Positions 1 through 10,300 of a DNA stretch of 28,926 nt are shown here, in pieces. Position 1 is the stretch's first letter. Each line of letters starts with the position of its first letter. This stretch comes from Mesostigma viride (Eukaryota > Streptophyta > Mesostigmatophyceae > Mesostigmatales > Mesostigmataceae): contig RPFO01000912.1 in assembly GCA_009746045.1 (NCBI GenBank), forward strand, positions 126,001-154,926. Direction: 5' to 3'. The notes beneath the pieces were generated by a model. The model ran no database searches. It was not told where the DNA came from and worked only from the letters and a program-made list of their open reading frames with translations. The position numbers were made by a program, and so were the translations under genes.

Positions 1-1430
1 GTCTCCCCCTCCGCCGCCATCCTCTCTGGAACTTCCTCGTCACCCCCCGTACCCGCCGCCTCCGCCTTGCCCCCGTCCCCACCTCCACACCCCTCGAGTC
101 TGGATCTCCGTCCTTCCCCCCGTGTTCGACGTCTCCGCAGCCTGCTGTGCAGCCCGCCTCCTCCTCGTCTGCGGCCCTGGCGACGCCACTACCTCCTTCG
201 CCGCCGGCGTCGATGCCTGACTTTCAGCCACCTTCCTCTTCCTCTTTTTTGGCTTCCCAATGACCGTGCCGCGGTCCTCCTCATCGGTGGAGGACCCTAA
301 CTCAACCACCTCCACGTACCCCCTCCCCGCCGCCTCCGCCTTCCCCCCGGCCCCACCTCCGCATGCCTCGAGTCTGGAACGCCCTCCCCCACCCCCTCCC
401 CGCCGCCTCCGCCTTCCCCCCGTGTCCCCCTCCGCCGCCATCGTCTCGGGAACGACCTCCTCCACCCCCTCCCCGCCGCCTCCGCCTTCCCCCCGTGTCC
501 CCCTCCGCCGCCATCGTCTCGGGAACGACCTCCTCCACCCCCTCCCCGCCGCCTCCGCCTTCCCCCCGTGTCCCCCTCCGCCGCCATCGTCTCGGGAACG
601 ACCTCCTCCACCCCCTCCCCGCCGCCTCCGCCTTCCTCCCCGCCGCATCCGCCACCGGCCCCACCTCCGCACCCCTCGTCTCTGGAACTCCCTCGTCCCC
701 CCCGTCCCCGCCGCCTCCGCCTTCCTCCCCGCCGCATCCGCCACCGGTCCCACCTCCGCACCCCTCGTCTCTGGAACTCCCTCGTCCCCCCCGTCCCGCC
801 GCCTCCGCCTTCCTCCCCGCCGCATCCGCCACCGGCCCCACCTCCGCACCCCTCGTCTCTGGAACTCCCTCGTCCCCCCCGTCCCCGCCGCCTCCGCCTT
901 CCTCCCCGCCGCATCCGCCAACGGCCCCACCTCCGCACCCCTCGTCTCTGGAACTCCCTCGTCCCCCCCGTCCCCGCCGCCTCCGCCTTCCTCCCCGCCG
1001 CATCCGCCACCGGCCCCACCTCCGCACCCCTCGTCTCTGGAACTCCCTCGTCCCCCCCGTCCCCGCCGCCTCCGCCTTCCTCCCCGCCTCCGCCCCCGTC
1101 TCCCCCTCCTCCGCACCCCTCGTCTCTGCAACTCCCTCGTCCCCCCCGTCCCCGCCGCCTCCGCCTTCCTCCCCGCCTCCGCCCCCGTCTCCCCCTCCTC
1201 CGCCATCGTCTCTGCAACTCCCTCGTCCCCCCCGTCCCCGCCGCCTCCGCCTTCCTCCCCGCCTCCGCCCCCGTCTCCCCCTCCTCCGCCATCGTCTCTG
1301 CAACTCCCTCGTCCCCCCCGTCCCCGCCGCCTCCGCCTTCCTCCCCGCCTCCGCCCCCGTCTCCCCCTCCTCCGCCATCGTCTCTGGAACTCCCTCCTCC
1401 ACCCCCTCCCCGCCACCTCCGCCTCCGCCC
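1..1430. repeat. GC-rich minisatellite block
   Basis: This stretch is built from imperfect tandem units of roughly 60-90 bp made of CCGCCTCCGCCTTCC, CCCCGTC and a CTCGTCTCTGGAACTCCC-like core. Three sub-variants follow one another: CATCGTCTCGGGAACGACC units near 430-610, CATCCGCCACCGGCCCC units near 640-1080, and CTCCGCCCCCGTCTCC units near 1085-1400. It is open in several frames on both strands, which is expected of such low-complexity DNA and is not evidence of coding by itself. Only its left edge (about 130-330, minus strand) looks like ordinary protein sequence. Confidence 0.9.
40..330 (-). CDS. Possible 3' exon of a nuclear protein with basic NLS
   Basis: On the minus strand the sequence from about 330 down to a stop at 40 stops looking like the flanking repeat. 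It reads as a normal protein tail: an acidic stretch (VVELGSSTDEEDRG), then a strong basic nuclear-localisation-like motif (GKPKKRKRKVAES), then an Ala/Gln/Arg-rich segment (QTRRRRAAQQAAE). The rest of the same open frame to the right is repeat translation (GGDGGDEGV-type) and is probably not protein. No homologue is recognised. It could be the last exon of the minus-strand gene at 2484-3289 or of a separate gene. The exon boundary is not defined. The call rests only on composition and the NLS-like motif. Confidence 0.3.
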   Translation of the reverse strand, partial: AGRGYVEVVELGSSTDEEDRGTVIGKPKKRKRKVAESQASTPAAKEVVASPGPQTRRRRAAQQAAETSNTGGRTEIQTRGVWRWGRGQGGGGGYGG

Positions 1431-1453
1431 CGGCCTCTGTGCCGCCCTCCCCG

Positions 1454-1640
1454 GCTGCCCTGTGGCCTGCTTCTTCGTCAGTCTCCCTGCCGTTGCCAGG
1501 CCCTCGCGGGGCTGCCCTGTGGCCCGCTTCTTCGGCAGTCCCCCTGCCGTTGCCAGGCCCTCGCGGGGCTGCCCTGTGGCCCGCTTCTTCGGCAGTCTCC
1601 CTTCCGTTGCCAGGCCCTCGCGGAGCGGCCCAGTGGTCGC
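1454..1640. repeat. 57-bp tandem repeat, about 3.3 copies
   Basis: Units beginning GCTGCCCTGTGGCC start at 1454, 1511 and 1568, giving a period of 57 bp. Each contains CTTCTTCGGCAGTC and CCGTTGCCAGGCCCTCGCGG. The last copy decays after about 1625. The period is a multiple of three and all frames are open, but no flanking protein signal supports coding. Confidence 0.9.
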
Positions 1641-1777
1641 ATGTCCTGGCTGCCCAAGTGGAGCCGTTACTCCATGCATGTGGATGCCTCCCAGCTGCAT
1701 GTTCCCACAGAATAAAGTAAAACAAGGAGTCTAGGGGAAAGGTGTAAGGACCCCGGCAAAAAGGATGCGTATTCTCT

Positions 1778-2062
1778 TCCATTACACCCATCCATGCATG
1801 CCAGCACCCCATTACACCCATCCACGCATGCCAGCACCCCATTACACCCATCCATGCATGCCAGCACCCCATTACACCCATCCATGCATGCCAGCACCCC
1901 ATTACACCCATCCATGCATGCCAGCACCCCATTACACCCATCCATGCATGCCAGCACCCCATTACACCCATCCATGCATGCCAGCACCCCATTATACCCA
2001 TCCATGCATGCCAGCACCCCATTACACCCATCCACGCATGCCAGCACCCCATTACACCCACA
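1778..2062. repeat. 30-bp tandem repeat, about 9.5 copies
   Basis: Near-identical 30-bp units (ATTACACCCATCCATGCATG then CCAGCACCCC) run without interruption. The only changes are CATGCATG to CGCATG and one C to T. Each unit contains the palindrome CATGCATG. The unit encodes a ten-residue peptide repeat in each frame, but nothing suggests translation. A 16-base C run at 2123-2138 follows shortly after. The rest of 2063-2480 shows no gene. Confidence 0.95.
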
Positions 2063-2483
2063 TTCTTTCCGTCCTGTTGCCCATACCATCTGGCTGTCCT
2101 CCTACTCAATTCCAATTCTCTGCCCCCCCCCCCCCCCCTGGACACGTCTCCTTGCACATGTAACTTTGGCTTCCCCTCCCATCTGTTTGATTCTACATCT
2201 CTTCAGCATCTTGTCCGATGCCGCCCCCCTCACCCCTCTCGTGCCACAGATTCAGTGCTGAGAGAAAGCGGGTTACGCATTGAGTCATTCATGCAGTATC
2301 AGCAAAGAGGACAGCCGATATTCGCATGTGCTGTGCCTAACATTACATCCACCAGCAGGGAGAGAAAGCACAGGCCACATTTTGCTGTCACATATGAATA
2401 AGTAATCAACGCGCTGTTCCCATATGCAAATAAAGATTGTCGTCAACATGTTGCATGCAACAAGCAATCACACAGTCGCCTAC

Positions 2484-3289
2484 CTGAGCAGACAGTGCCA
2501 TGTGTGCCAGCATGCGCGGCCCGAAGGAGCCCTCCCCCGCAGTAACCAACGCAGCCGCCACGTGGGGCAACGACGCCACTGCGCGGTTGCAGATCATCTG
2601 ACACAACGCCGCGGCGTCCAGGACAAGTGCATCCCCCGGTGTTCCCGACAACCCTTCTCCAGGTACAGCTGCCGCCTGCGAGCACGCACCCACTGGGTCC
2701 TGCATCTCCTTCAGACACTTGCCGCTCCAATAACGGACCGCCCGCGTTAGTTGCCTCCTCTGCACACATGTCAAGGATATGCACAAATCAGCACAGCAAC
2801 GGTTTACAGCAACAACACATGAGAAGAACAGTCCACACATGTCCAGCATTGCCGTTCATGCTTCCTCTAACTTCGTAGTAGTATACAAACATCCATGTAC
2901 ACGTGCAGCACATGAAGAAGCAAAGGGGAACTCACCGCAACCAAATACGGTGACTCCTTCCCATTCTTCTTCTTCTTCTTCTCACCGCTGACCGCCTGCG
3001 CAACCTCTTCCTCGCCCTCATCACTCTCCTCGGTCCCCTTCTTCTTCTTCTCACCGCTGACCGCCTGCGCAACCTCGTCCTCGCCCTCATCACTCTCCTC
3101 GGTCCCCGCCACCTCTCCGGGCTTCTCCATGGCCTCATTACCAGCTGTGACATGCTTACAAAAAGTAGCCCGACGGCCCTGCAATGCGTCAAGCATGTAC
3201 TTTGATACCGCCAGTCTCTCCCAGTTGGATGTGCTCTGACACCCTTTGGACGCTTGATCGAATTGCTCGGGCAGCTTATACTGTTGCGC
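2484..3289 (-). CDS. Hypothetical multi-exon gene fragment (two exons seen)
   Basis: Two exons can be placed on the minus strand. Exon A runs 3289-2936. It follows a CAG acceptor (CCTTGCACCGCAG) and ends at GCG|GTGAGT. It encodes AQQYKLPEQFDQASKGC..., then a 23-residue repeat occurring twice (GTEESDEGE-E/D-EVAQAVSGEKKKK), ending KNGKESPYLVA. The intron is 2935-2760, ending TGTGCAG. Exon B runs 2759-2484, is in phase 0 (RRQLTRAVRYWSGKCLKEMQD...), and ends at CTCAG|GTAGGC. A further acceptor (TTTCTCTCAG near 2260) would add only one codon before a stop. The 5' exons are not identified. The acidic/lysine repeats suggest a nuclear or chromatin-associated protein, but no family is recognised. The gene points away from the candidate transposon at 3861-12475 and may belong to it as an accessory ORF. 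Confidence 0.5.
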
Positions 3290-3339
3290 CTGCGGTGCAA
3301 GGGCAGAGACGCACAGCGAGACACACGCAGGCAACCGCT

Positions 3340-3860
3340 CGACAAACCCAGGACCGTTCAGTTATGATGGTCACGCGCCATCATTAGCACTGCGATCAAA
3401 GACAGTCAGTAACCATCGATGTATTGGTCGGCAGCAGATACCCCGCGACCCGACACGGTGCTTCCAACGGGACATTGTTACCCATCAGATACATATACCC
3501 GCCGATGAATCACAAGCAAGACTACAATGTGAATACTCATGAAGGAACTTACCACCACGTGGAAATTGCTGCGCGCATATTCCATGGCGGATACATACTG
3601 TTGTGACTCCCAAACGGATCGGCAATCTTTAGCGGCCATTGCTACGGTTGCGTACTGCCTGCAAGGTAATTACCGTTAACGTGATCCAATAATTACCTCA
3701 GGCTCACGTGATCGGGGGGACAGATGTTGATACCTCATTACCTCTGCCTGTACTGCTGTCACTGCACTGTACAACCATGCATTTGCGTGCCACTACCTAA
3801 ATACATCATACACGATGCATCTTACAATTGCCAGCATGGCACCCGATCGATCGAGTGCGT
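3340..3860. other. Non-coding stretch left of the 86-bp array
   Basis: No convincing gene is seen. A 9-bp inverted repeat AGGTAATTA / TAATTACCT lies near 3665-3700, with TCACGTGA beside it. CACTACCTAAAT occurs near 3790, but no matching inverted copy is found beyond the right array, so no transposon terminus can be assigned. Confidence 0.6.
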
Positions 3861-4376
3861 GTACCACCTGTACGGTATTTGTGTACCACCCCGCTCCTTC
3901 CCACGGCAGGTACGCAGCGACTCGCTGTGGTCCTGGCTGCAGTTGTGTACCACCTGTACGGTATTTGTGTACCACCCCCTCCTTCCCACGGCAGGTACGC
4001 AGCGACTCGCTGTTGTGCTGGCTGCAGTTGTGTACCACCTGTACGGTATTTGTGTACCACCCCGCTCCTTCCCACGGCAGGTACGCAGCGACTCGCTGTT
4101 GTCCTGGCTGCAGTTGTGTACCACCTGTACGGTATTTGTGTACCACCCCGCTCCTTCCCACGGCAGGTACGCAGCGACTCGCTGTTGTCCTGGCTGCAGT
4201 TGTGTACCACCTGTACGGTATTTGTGTACCACCCCGCTCCTTCCCACGGCAGGTACGCAGCGACTCGCTGTTGTCCTGGCTGCAGTTGTGTACCACCTGT
4301 ACGGTTTTTGTGTACCACCCCCCTCGATCCTTCTGGCGGCAGGCACGCAGCGACCCGCTGTTGTCCTGGCAGCTCG
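3861..4376 (+). repeat. ~86-bp tandem array, 6 copies (left copy of inverted pair)
   Basis: Units starting GTACCACCTGTACGGT begin at 3861, 3947, 4032, 4118, 4204 and 4290, giving a period of 85-86 bp. Each unit holds two GTGTACCACC boxes, a CCTTCCCACGGCAGGTACGC block and GGCTGCAGTTGTGTACC. The last copy is the most diverged (CCTTCTGGCGGCAGGC). The same unit in reverse complement forms the array at 12078-12475. The array ends 129 bp before the ATG of the dioxygenase-like gene. Its period and position suggest a subterminal repeat or promoter array of a DNA transposon. That role is inferred. Confidence 0.93.
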
Positions 4377-4504
4377 TAAATTAATAATGTCAATGTTGTC
4401 CTCAAGGTTGGTATAGCTGTCGCTGCACGGCGGAAGTCCTCCCGATCGATACAGCCTTTACATATTATCGGTTGCTTTTGAACCCTGTTGTTCTTTGCCG
4501 GTCT

Positions 4505-5521
4505 ATGATGGATTCCGTAGTAATGTTGGAATCCGACTTGGCAAGTGAGCAGGAAGTCGCCAAGGCGTGCAAAGCCATGAAGAAGATGCAAGCCAAAATC
4601 ATGAAGGCAAACAGGTGGCGCGACATCGACCAGAAAGCTGCTATCAAGAGGGCTGGTGGATTGCTGGCATATAGGAAGCAGCAGGCGGAAAGGCAAAAAG
4701 CAAGGCGGGAGGCGGCCAAGAAGGTTCCTGCCAAGAAAAAAACGCCCGCCGCATTGAAAGCCGAAGAGAACCACCGTGTGGGCAACCGGAAGAATGCCGG
4801 GGAAAAGGCGATTGAAAACGTGGCATTGCGTGAGAGGAACATTGCCGAAACCCCTTTACAAAAGAAGTGTGCGGCGGATATCAGGGAGAGGGGATACACT
4901 GTCATACGAGGCATCGTAAGCGAGGAAGTACGCGTGCAGATGCTGAATGCTGCGCAAGACATTCCGGATACTAAATTTGACAGAATTTTTCGGAAGTACA
5001 ACGAGAACACCAAGACGTTTTCATTCCCTCCAAAGCAACGTAGCCAAGCCCTTATCGACGAAGACAGCCCGTTTGGGAAGCTCGTCTTGGGATTGGCGGT
5101 CAAGATCCTGCATGCTGCGCTGGACATGTCCTACGTGCCTAAGCCACGTGAGTTGCTGGTGCTCCGAAGCCTGGCTAACTGCAAAGAACAAGGGCCCCAT
5201 TCCGATCTTACACGTGAAGTTTTGGCATGGGAGGTATACTTCCCAGTAAGTTGCATCATCGCTGTACAACCCGACACACGTTGGGTTTCGTACGACAATA
5301 GTATCCGCCATTATAGGAAGAGGGACATCTCCAAGAGGGGGGAGGGAAAAACTGAGGTGATGCTCAATCCTGGTGATGTTGTTTTATGGCATGGAGCACA
5401 TGTGCATGCTGGTGCCGCGTACCAGGTGGAAAATCGCCGCATTTTTTTCAAGGGCATCAGCACGGCAAGGCGACTGGGCAACCAGGGTCTCGCAGATAGC
5501 GTTTGCCCAGTGATTGTGTAA
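4505..5521 (+). CDS. 2-oxoglutarate/Fe(II)-dependent dioxygenase-like protein
   Basis: This is a single open frame of 338 codons from ATG 4505 ([10 protein letters not shown]) to TAA. The first ~120 residues are highly charged and helical, with Lys/Arg-rich stretches ([14 protein letters not shown]) that could serve as a nuclear signal and DNA contact. The C-terminal ~220 residues look like a double-stranded beta-helix oxygenase. They contain [13 protein letters not shown] at the start, an HxD iron motif in [23 protein letters not shown], then [20 protein letters not shown] with the distal His and NRRIFFKG with an Arg placed to bind 2-oxoglutarate. This pattern is that of the wider 2OG-Fe(II) superfamily. 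I cannot say whether it acts on nucleic acid (TET/JBP or AlkB-like) or on protein. It has no visible intron and starts just inside the left 86-bp array, facing the transposase gene. It is probably carried by the same mobile element, where a DNA- or chromatin-modifying role would make sense. Confidence 0.65.
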   Translation: MMDSVVMLESDLASEQEVAKACKAMKKMQAKIMKANRWRDIDQKAAIKRAGGLLAYRKQQAERQKARREAAKKVPAKKKTPAALKAEENHRVGNRKNAGEKAIENVALRERNIAETPLQKKCAADIRERGYTVIRGIVSEEVRVQMLNAAQDIPDTKFDRIFRKYNENTKTFSFPPKQRSQALIDEDSPFGKLVLGLAVKILHAALDMSYVPKPRELLVLRSLANCKEQGPHSDLTREVLAWEVYFPVSCIIAVQPDTRWVSYDNSIRHYRKRDISKRGEGKTEVMLNPGDVVLWHGAHVHAGAAYQVENRRIFFKGISTARRLGNQGLADSVCPVIV

Positions 5522-5526
5522 GTAGT

Positions 5527-6343
5527 CCACCACCCACCCACCCACCCACCCACCATCCATCCATCCACATCCATCCATCCCACCCACCCACCCACCCACC
5601 CACCCACCCACCCACCCGCCCACCCACCCACCCACCCACCCGCCCACCCACCCACCCACCCACCCACCCACCCACCCTCCCTCCCTCCCTCCCTCCCTCC
5701 TCCCTCCCTCCCTCCCTCCCTCCCTCCCTCCCTCCCTCCCTCCCTCCCTCCCTCCCTCCCTCCCTCCCTCCTCCCTCCCTCCCTCCCTCCCTCCCTCCCA
5801 GCCTCCCTCCCTCCCTCCCTCCCTCCCAGCCTCCCTCCCTCCCTCCCTCCCTCCCTCCCTCCCTCCCTCCCTCCCTCCCTCCCCCTCCCTCCCTCCCTCC
5901 CTCCCTCCCTCCCTCCCTCCCTCCCTCCCTCCCTCCCTCCCCTCCCTCCCTCCCTCCCTCCCTCCCTCCCTCCCTCCCTCCCTCCCTCCCTCCCTCCCAG
6001 CCTCCCTCCCTCCCTCCCTCCCTCCCTCCCTCCCTCCCTCCCTCCCTCCCTCCCTCCATCCATCCATCCATCCATCCATCCATCCATCCATCCATCCATC
6101 CATCCATCCATCCATCCATCCATCCATCCATCCATCCATCCATCCATCCATCCATCCATCCATCCATCCATCCATCCATCCATCCATCCATCCATCCATC
6201 CATCCATCCATCCATCCATCCATCCATCCATCCATCCATCCATCCATCCATCCATCCATCCATCCATCCATCCATCCATCCATCCATCCATCCAGCCAGC
6301 CATCCATCCATCCATCCATCCATCCATCCATCCATCCATCCAT
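5527..6343. repeat. 0.8-kb tetranucleotide block: CCCA, then CCCT, then CATC
   Basis: Three pure phases follow each other. (CCCA)n with a few CATC and CCCG variants runs 5527-5680, (CCCT)n about 5681-6055, and (CATC)n about 6056-6343. Breaks include single dropped bases and CAGC units. The block begins six bases after the stop codon of the dioxygenase-like gene. All frames are open only because no stop can be formed, so the WMDG/EGGR-type translations are not proteins. Confidence 0.97.
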
Positions 6344-6853
6344 GAAGCAGAAAGGGAGCACGAGTTTAACCTTGCATGAAGTAGCCTTGGATGTCTTAAA
6401 CGCCATATGCCCCTTCTCATGGATATGTGCTCCATTGACTCCCAACGGAGTGATGTTCCTCATTAATTAATTAATTAATGAATTAATGAATTAATGAATT
6501 AATTAACCTATGAATATGACGCCCCATGCACTTGTCTCGTTGCCTTAAAAAGCCTGGCCCCAGGTTCTGATCACTGCATGGTAAGATGATCATGCCCTCG
6601 CGTTAGGTAGGGCATCCACAAAAGGTCATATCAATTGCTTAATCTCGTGCACCCATTGGCGAGCCACAGATCAGGAGCCCTCGGAGTGATGGAAAGAAAC
6701 CTTAACCAAGTTATGTAATATTTGATATCCAGGTGTATCATGCAGTGTACATGGAGCATAGAATTGTCTGATTTCAATTGCAAAGTCTCAGAAAATTTAC
6801 TAATGGGTCGTTCCCTTACCACGTATATGAATACAGAAAAACATTTAAATAGG
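6344..6853. other. Intergenic DNA with short TAAT/TGAAT repeat
   Basis: No gene is recognised. A run of ATTAATTA / ATGAATTA units lies at 6462-6505. The remainder is unremarkable sequence leading into the 92-bp array. Confidence 0.6.
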
Positions 6854-7313
6854 ATGTCCCCAAAACTGGGCACACGCAAACTGGGCACGAGCATGACGAA
6901 TGGGATGCTCACAACCTCAGCCCCATGGCCAACAATATAAATACAATGTCCCCAAAACTGGGCACACGCAAACTGGGCACGAGCATGACGAATGGGATGC
7001 TCATAACCTCAGCCCCATGGCCAACAATATAAATACAATGTCCCCAAAACTGGGCACACGCAAACTGGGCACGAGCATGACGAATGGGATGCTCACAACC
7101 TCAGCCCCATGGCCAACAATATAAATACAATGTCCCCAAAACTGGGCACACGCAAACTGGGCACGAGCATGACGAATGGGATGCTCACAACCTCAGCCCC
7201 ATGGCCAACAATATAAATACAATGTCCCCAAAACTGGGCACACGCAAACTGGGCACGAGCATGACGAATGGGATGCTCACAACCTCAGCCCCATGGCCAA
7301 TAATATAAATACA
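6854..7313. repeat. 92-bp tandem repeat, 5 copies
   Basis: Units beginning ATGTCCCCAAAACTGGGCAC start at 6854, 6946, 7038, 7130 and 7222, exactly 92 bp apart and almost identical. Observed differences include CTCATAACC in copy 2 and CCAATAATAT in copy 5. Each unit has an internal duplication, AACTGGGCACACGC / AACTGGGCACGAGC, and ends CAATATAAATAC. The period is not a multiple of three, so coding is unlikely. The array lies 58 bp beyond the stop codon of the transposase gene. Confidence 0.95.
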
Positions 7314-7370
7314 CTGGCCTCCCTACGTTACAAAATGCCGTGATTATCTGACACGCCCATCCTGTGCAGG

Positions 7371-10300
7371 TCATCGTTTCCCATGCTGGTCCGTCACGCC
7401 CCCCATGTGCAGGTCACGATAGTACGCTGGGCACGCCCAATCAAACGCATCGAGCACGTAGTGGTTGTTCCCAAGGTGGTCGTGCTTCACCTGTAGGACT
7501 GGTTCTGATGTGGTGTCACCTACACGTGCCGCCACATGCTTTACTTTGCATTTGGTTTCGTAACCACGCCGCCAGCACTGATGCAACAGTCGGACCTGTG
7601 ACCCCAGGTAGGACAGAGGCTGTGGATACTTCCCCGTGGCTTTCCACTGCGAGGACAGTGTCATGTCTTTGGTGAACACAGGACAGTCCGTCACAGTTTC
7701 GTCCATGTTGAACATGGGATTGCCCTGAACGTCCTTTGCATCCCCTGACTCAAACCAAATCGGGACAAACCACATGCTCCCCATGGCCCCCTCAGCAGGC
7801 GTCAGCATGAAGATGGTGCCAACCTCAGCAAACCAAAATTCAGCGTCCACATTGTCCGCCGCCTGGTATGCCAATGAGTCTGCTGTCGCCACTTGCCCTG
7901 CCGGGTATGCATCAGTGTGGAAGCACCTGACCTCCCCAGTCGTAATGGTCCTGGCACCGACTACTGCACTAGCATAAACCTTCACGCTGCCAGTTGCTTC
8001 ATCCCAGGGTGGACAGCCCAGCGGGGCGAGAAGCTCGTCCACCGTCTGCTTGTCAGCGCCAATTTCGGCCAACGTAGGTGTTGACTTAGGGTTACGGCCG
8101 CAAGGCATGCCCCCCATGACCTGCACACACACAGCACCCCATGCAAAACACACAAGTGCCGTTGTTAGCCTGGGCATATGAACGGAAATGCTGGGTCGGC
8201 CCAGCACACCAAGGAATGCCCTAGCCCTAGCGCCAGCGCAGCCATAGCAACAGCGCCCATGCGTTTCCTCACCTGCTCGATGCGCCCCAACGCGCAGCGC
8301 TCGTGTATGACCGTTGGAAAAGTCGCCCCTTCCCGCACCCACACCTCCCGCCCAGAAGGACCGCCACTCGCGCCACTACCAGTCGCGGACGCTTTGGGAT
8401 ACAGCTTGTTGAACATCCTGCTTTCCTGCAAGGTTTGCAGCACGCGTTCATCGAGCTGGGATGTCTCCTTAACCAGCATGGACTGCCACGCCAAGTAGCC
8501 CTGTAGTTTCTGCAGCAAGTAACGCCCCGGCTCCTTGCTGTGGCATTTGGCCATCGACTCCATGAGAGATTTCAGGAATAAGTGGTACCCCTCAAATTCA
8601 TGCGGGCCCAAGGACCAGATACGACCCACATCGTCAGTCTGTGCCAAAGCATGGCGCGGTATGTGGACGTTATGGCTGGCGGCATTGTCTTGGCGTGCCA
8701 TCCTCTTCTTCTTCTTCTCCGCGTTCTTCTTCTTCTTCTCCGCGTTTTTCTTCTTTTCGTCGCCATCCGCTGCCTCAGCCATTGCCCCAGGACCCTTTCC
8801 TGCAAGGCTGCCACGCGGCCACAAGGTGCCGAAACACTCTTGAAAAGTGGCGTAGACGTTGTCCGCAGCCAAGTTGTAGATTGGAGACGTAACGGGACCA
8901 AGCATCATCTGCGCCCACTTGGCGAGGTGCATCACCATCTTGCTGATCCGCCGGGCCTTCCTTTTCTCCTTATCATCTCCCTCATTCCGCCTCCTCAGCA
9001 GCAGCATGGGAAGTGCAAAAGGCATTTGGAACAGCAGGGTCAGCAGCTCCATTCCCTTGTAATGTGGATACAAGGTAAAAGCTTTCCCCTGCGGCAGCCG
9101 GCTCCCGACGCGCGTGGGGTGTGCGCTTACCCAAGCATCCAACTCCGGGTGCTGGCGAGTGGGAATTCCATCCTCCTCGAGGTAGCGAGCCACCTGCTTA
9201 CATAGACCCAACGTCAGATTGTGAAAGATATCCATCGGATACTGCCGGTAGCGGTCAAAGAATCGAAGATCCCGCCAAGGCCACAGCGGCTGATACATCA
9301 CCCCGGTCTCCTTCGCCTTCTCTTTCCGTGCCGTGGCCGTCGCCATGCCCTCCATCTCCTCCAATATTTCCGCCGTTTGCTTCTCACTGCGCATGTACTC
9401 CGCCACGTCCACCGTCGCATCCGCCCAGTCGTCGTGGTGAACGTTGCAAAAGGGGCATCCCTGCAGTGGCGCACACACCCACAATGCGCCGCACACCAAG
9501 GTACGCAGAAATAAAAGAAGGGCTGATGGTTACGGTGATACCACACCAACACAGCTTCCCAATGAATCAAGGTCACATGGGCAGCACCCCGAACCAAGCT
9601 ACGTGACAACATCACTCACTTTGTCGCCGGTGCAACCCTTGTGCCCCATCGCGCCGTTGCGGGCGGCCGAATCCATCACGTTCAGGTTCGCGACACGGAT
9701 TTCCCAAAGCTCACTTGGCGTTTTGGGAAACTTCACACGCATGGGCACGCCCTCTGCCATCGCATCCATGTCCTCCACAAGACACTCAAGGACTGCCTCT
9801 CGTGGCACATGTGTATCTCTCACGGTGATGGGGAAGATCATGTCTCTTGACTTGTTGTCGGCGCGCTCGATGTTCAGAACAGTGAACAAATGCGCTTCCA
9901 GCGTCCCATGCCGATGGAGATACTCCTCAAATGAGTCATCCCACAACGCCACTACCAAATATAGGATGGGTAGACCAGACTTAGAAGGGCGGTAACAGCG
10001 GAATTCGGCTTCCCATCTAGAGAATCTCAGCCTCTTGTACCGAGGCTTGTCCGGGGACAGGTTGTACGACCTGCGCATGAAGAACACTCGCCCGCCCTCT
10101 CGGTCAGCCTCGGCAAATTTCCTCCACTTACGGACGCCAACCACGTCAATGTGACCCCCGTAGTTCAGTAAAGAGATCTCCTGCTCATGCTTCGTCCAGA
10201 AGACCTCACTGACACGATCGGCATCCCGCGGTACGGTCCCCCCGGACAATCCCTTGCGCGGTAGAAGAACCTGCAGGCATCATGACGGCGGGCAAATTAT

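Noticed and set aside
297-1720. Long overlapping open frames on both strands in the GC-rich block
   Set aside because: They are open in nearly all frames because the repeat lacks stops, and translations are Pro/Ser/Arg or Gly/Arg/Glu runs with no domain.
1778-2062. CRISPR-like array
   Set aside because: Units are contiguous 30-bp repeats with no spacers; it is a minisatellite. The same applies to the 92-bp and 86-bp arrays.
3780-3800. CACTACCTAAAT as a CACTA-type transposon terminus
   Set aside because: No inverted match was found to the right of 12475 and no target duplication.
3724-4416. Open frames through the 86-bp array, and the similar ones at 11940-12654
   Set aside because: All frames on both strands stay open across the array. 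The repeat itself explains them and no codon preference is visible.
5311-6435. WMDG/EGGR repeat proteins on the minus strand and PPSL/HPSI on the plus strand
   Set aside because: Direct translation of tetranucleotide repeats; no start context or non-repeat domain supports them.
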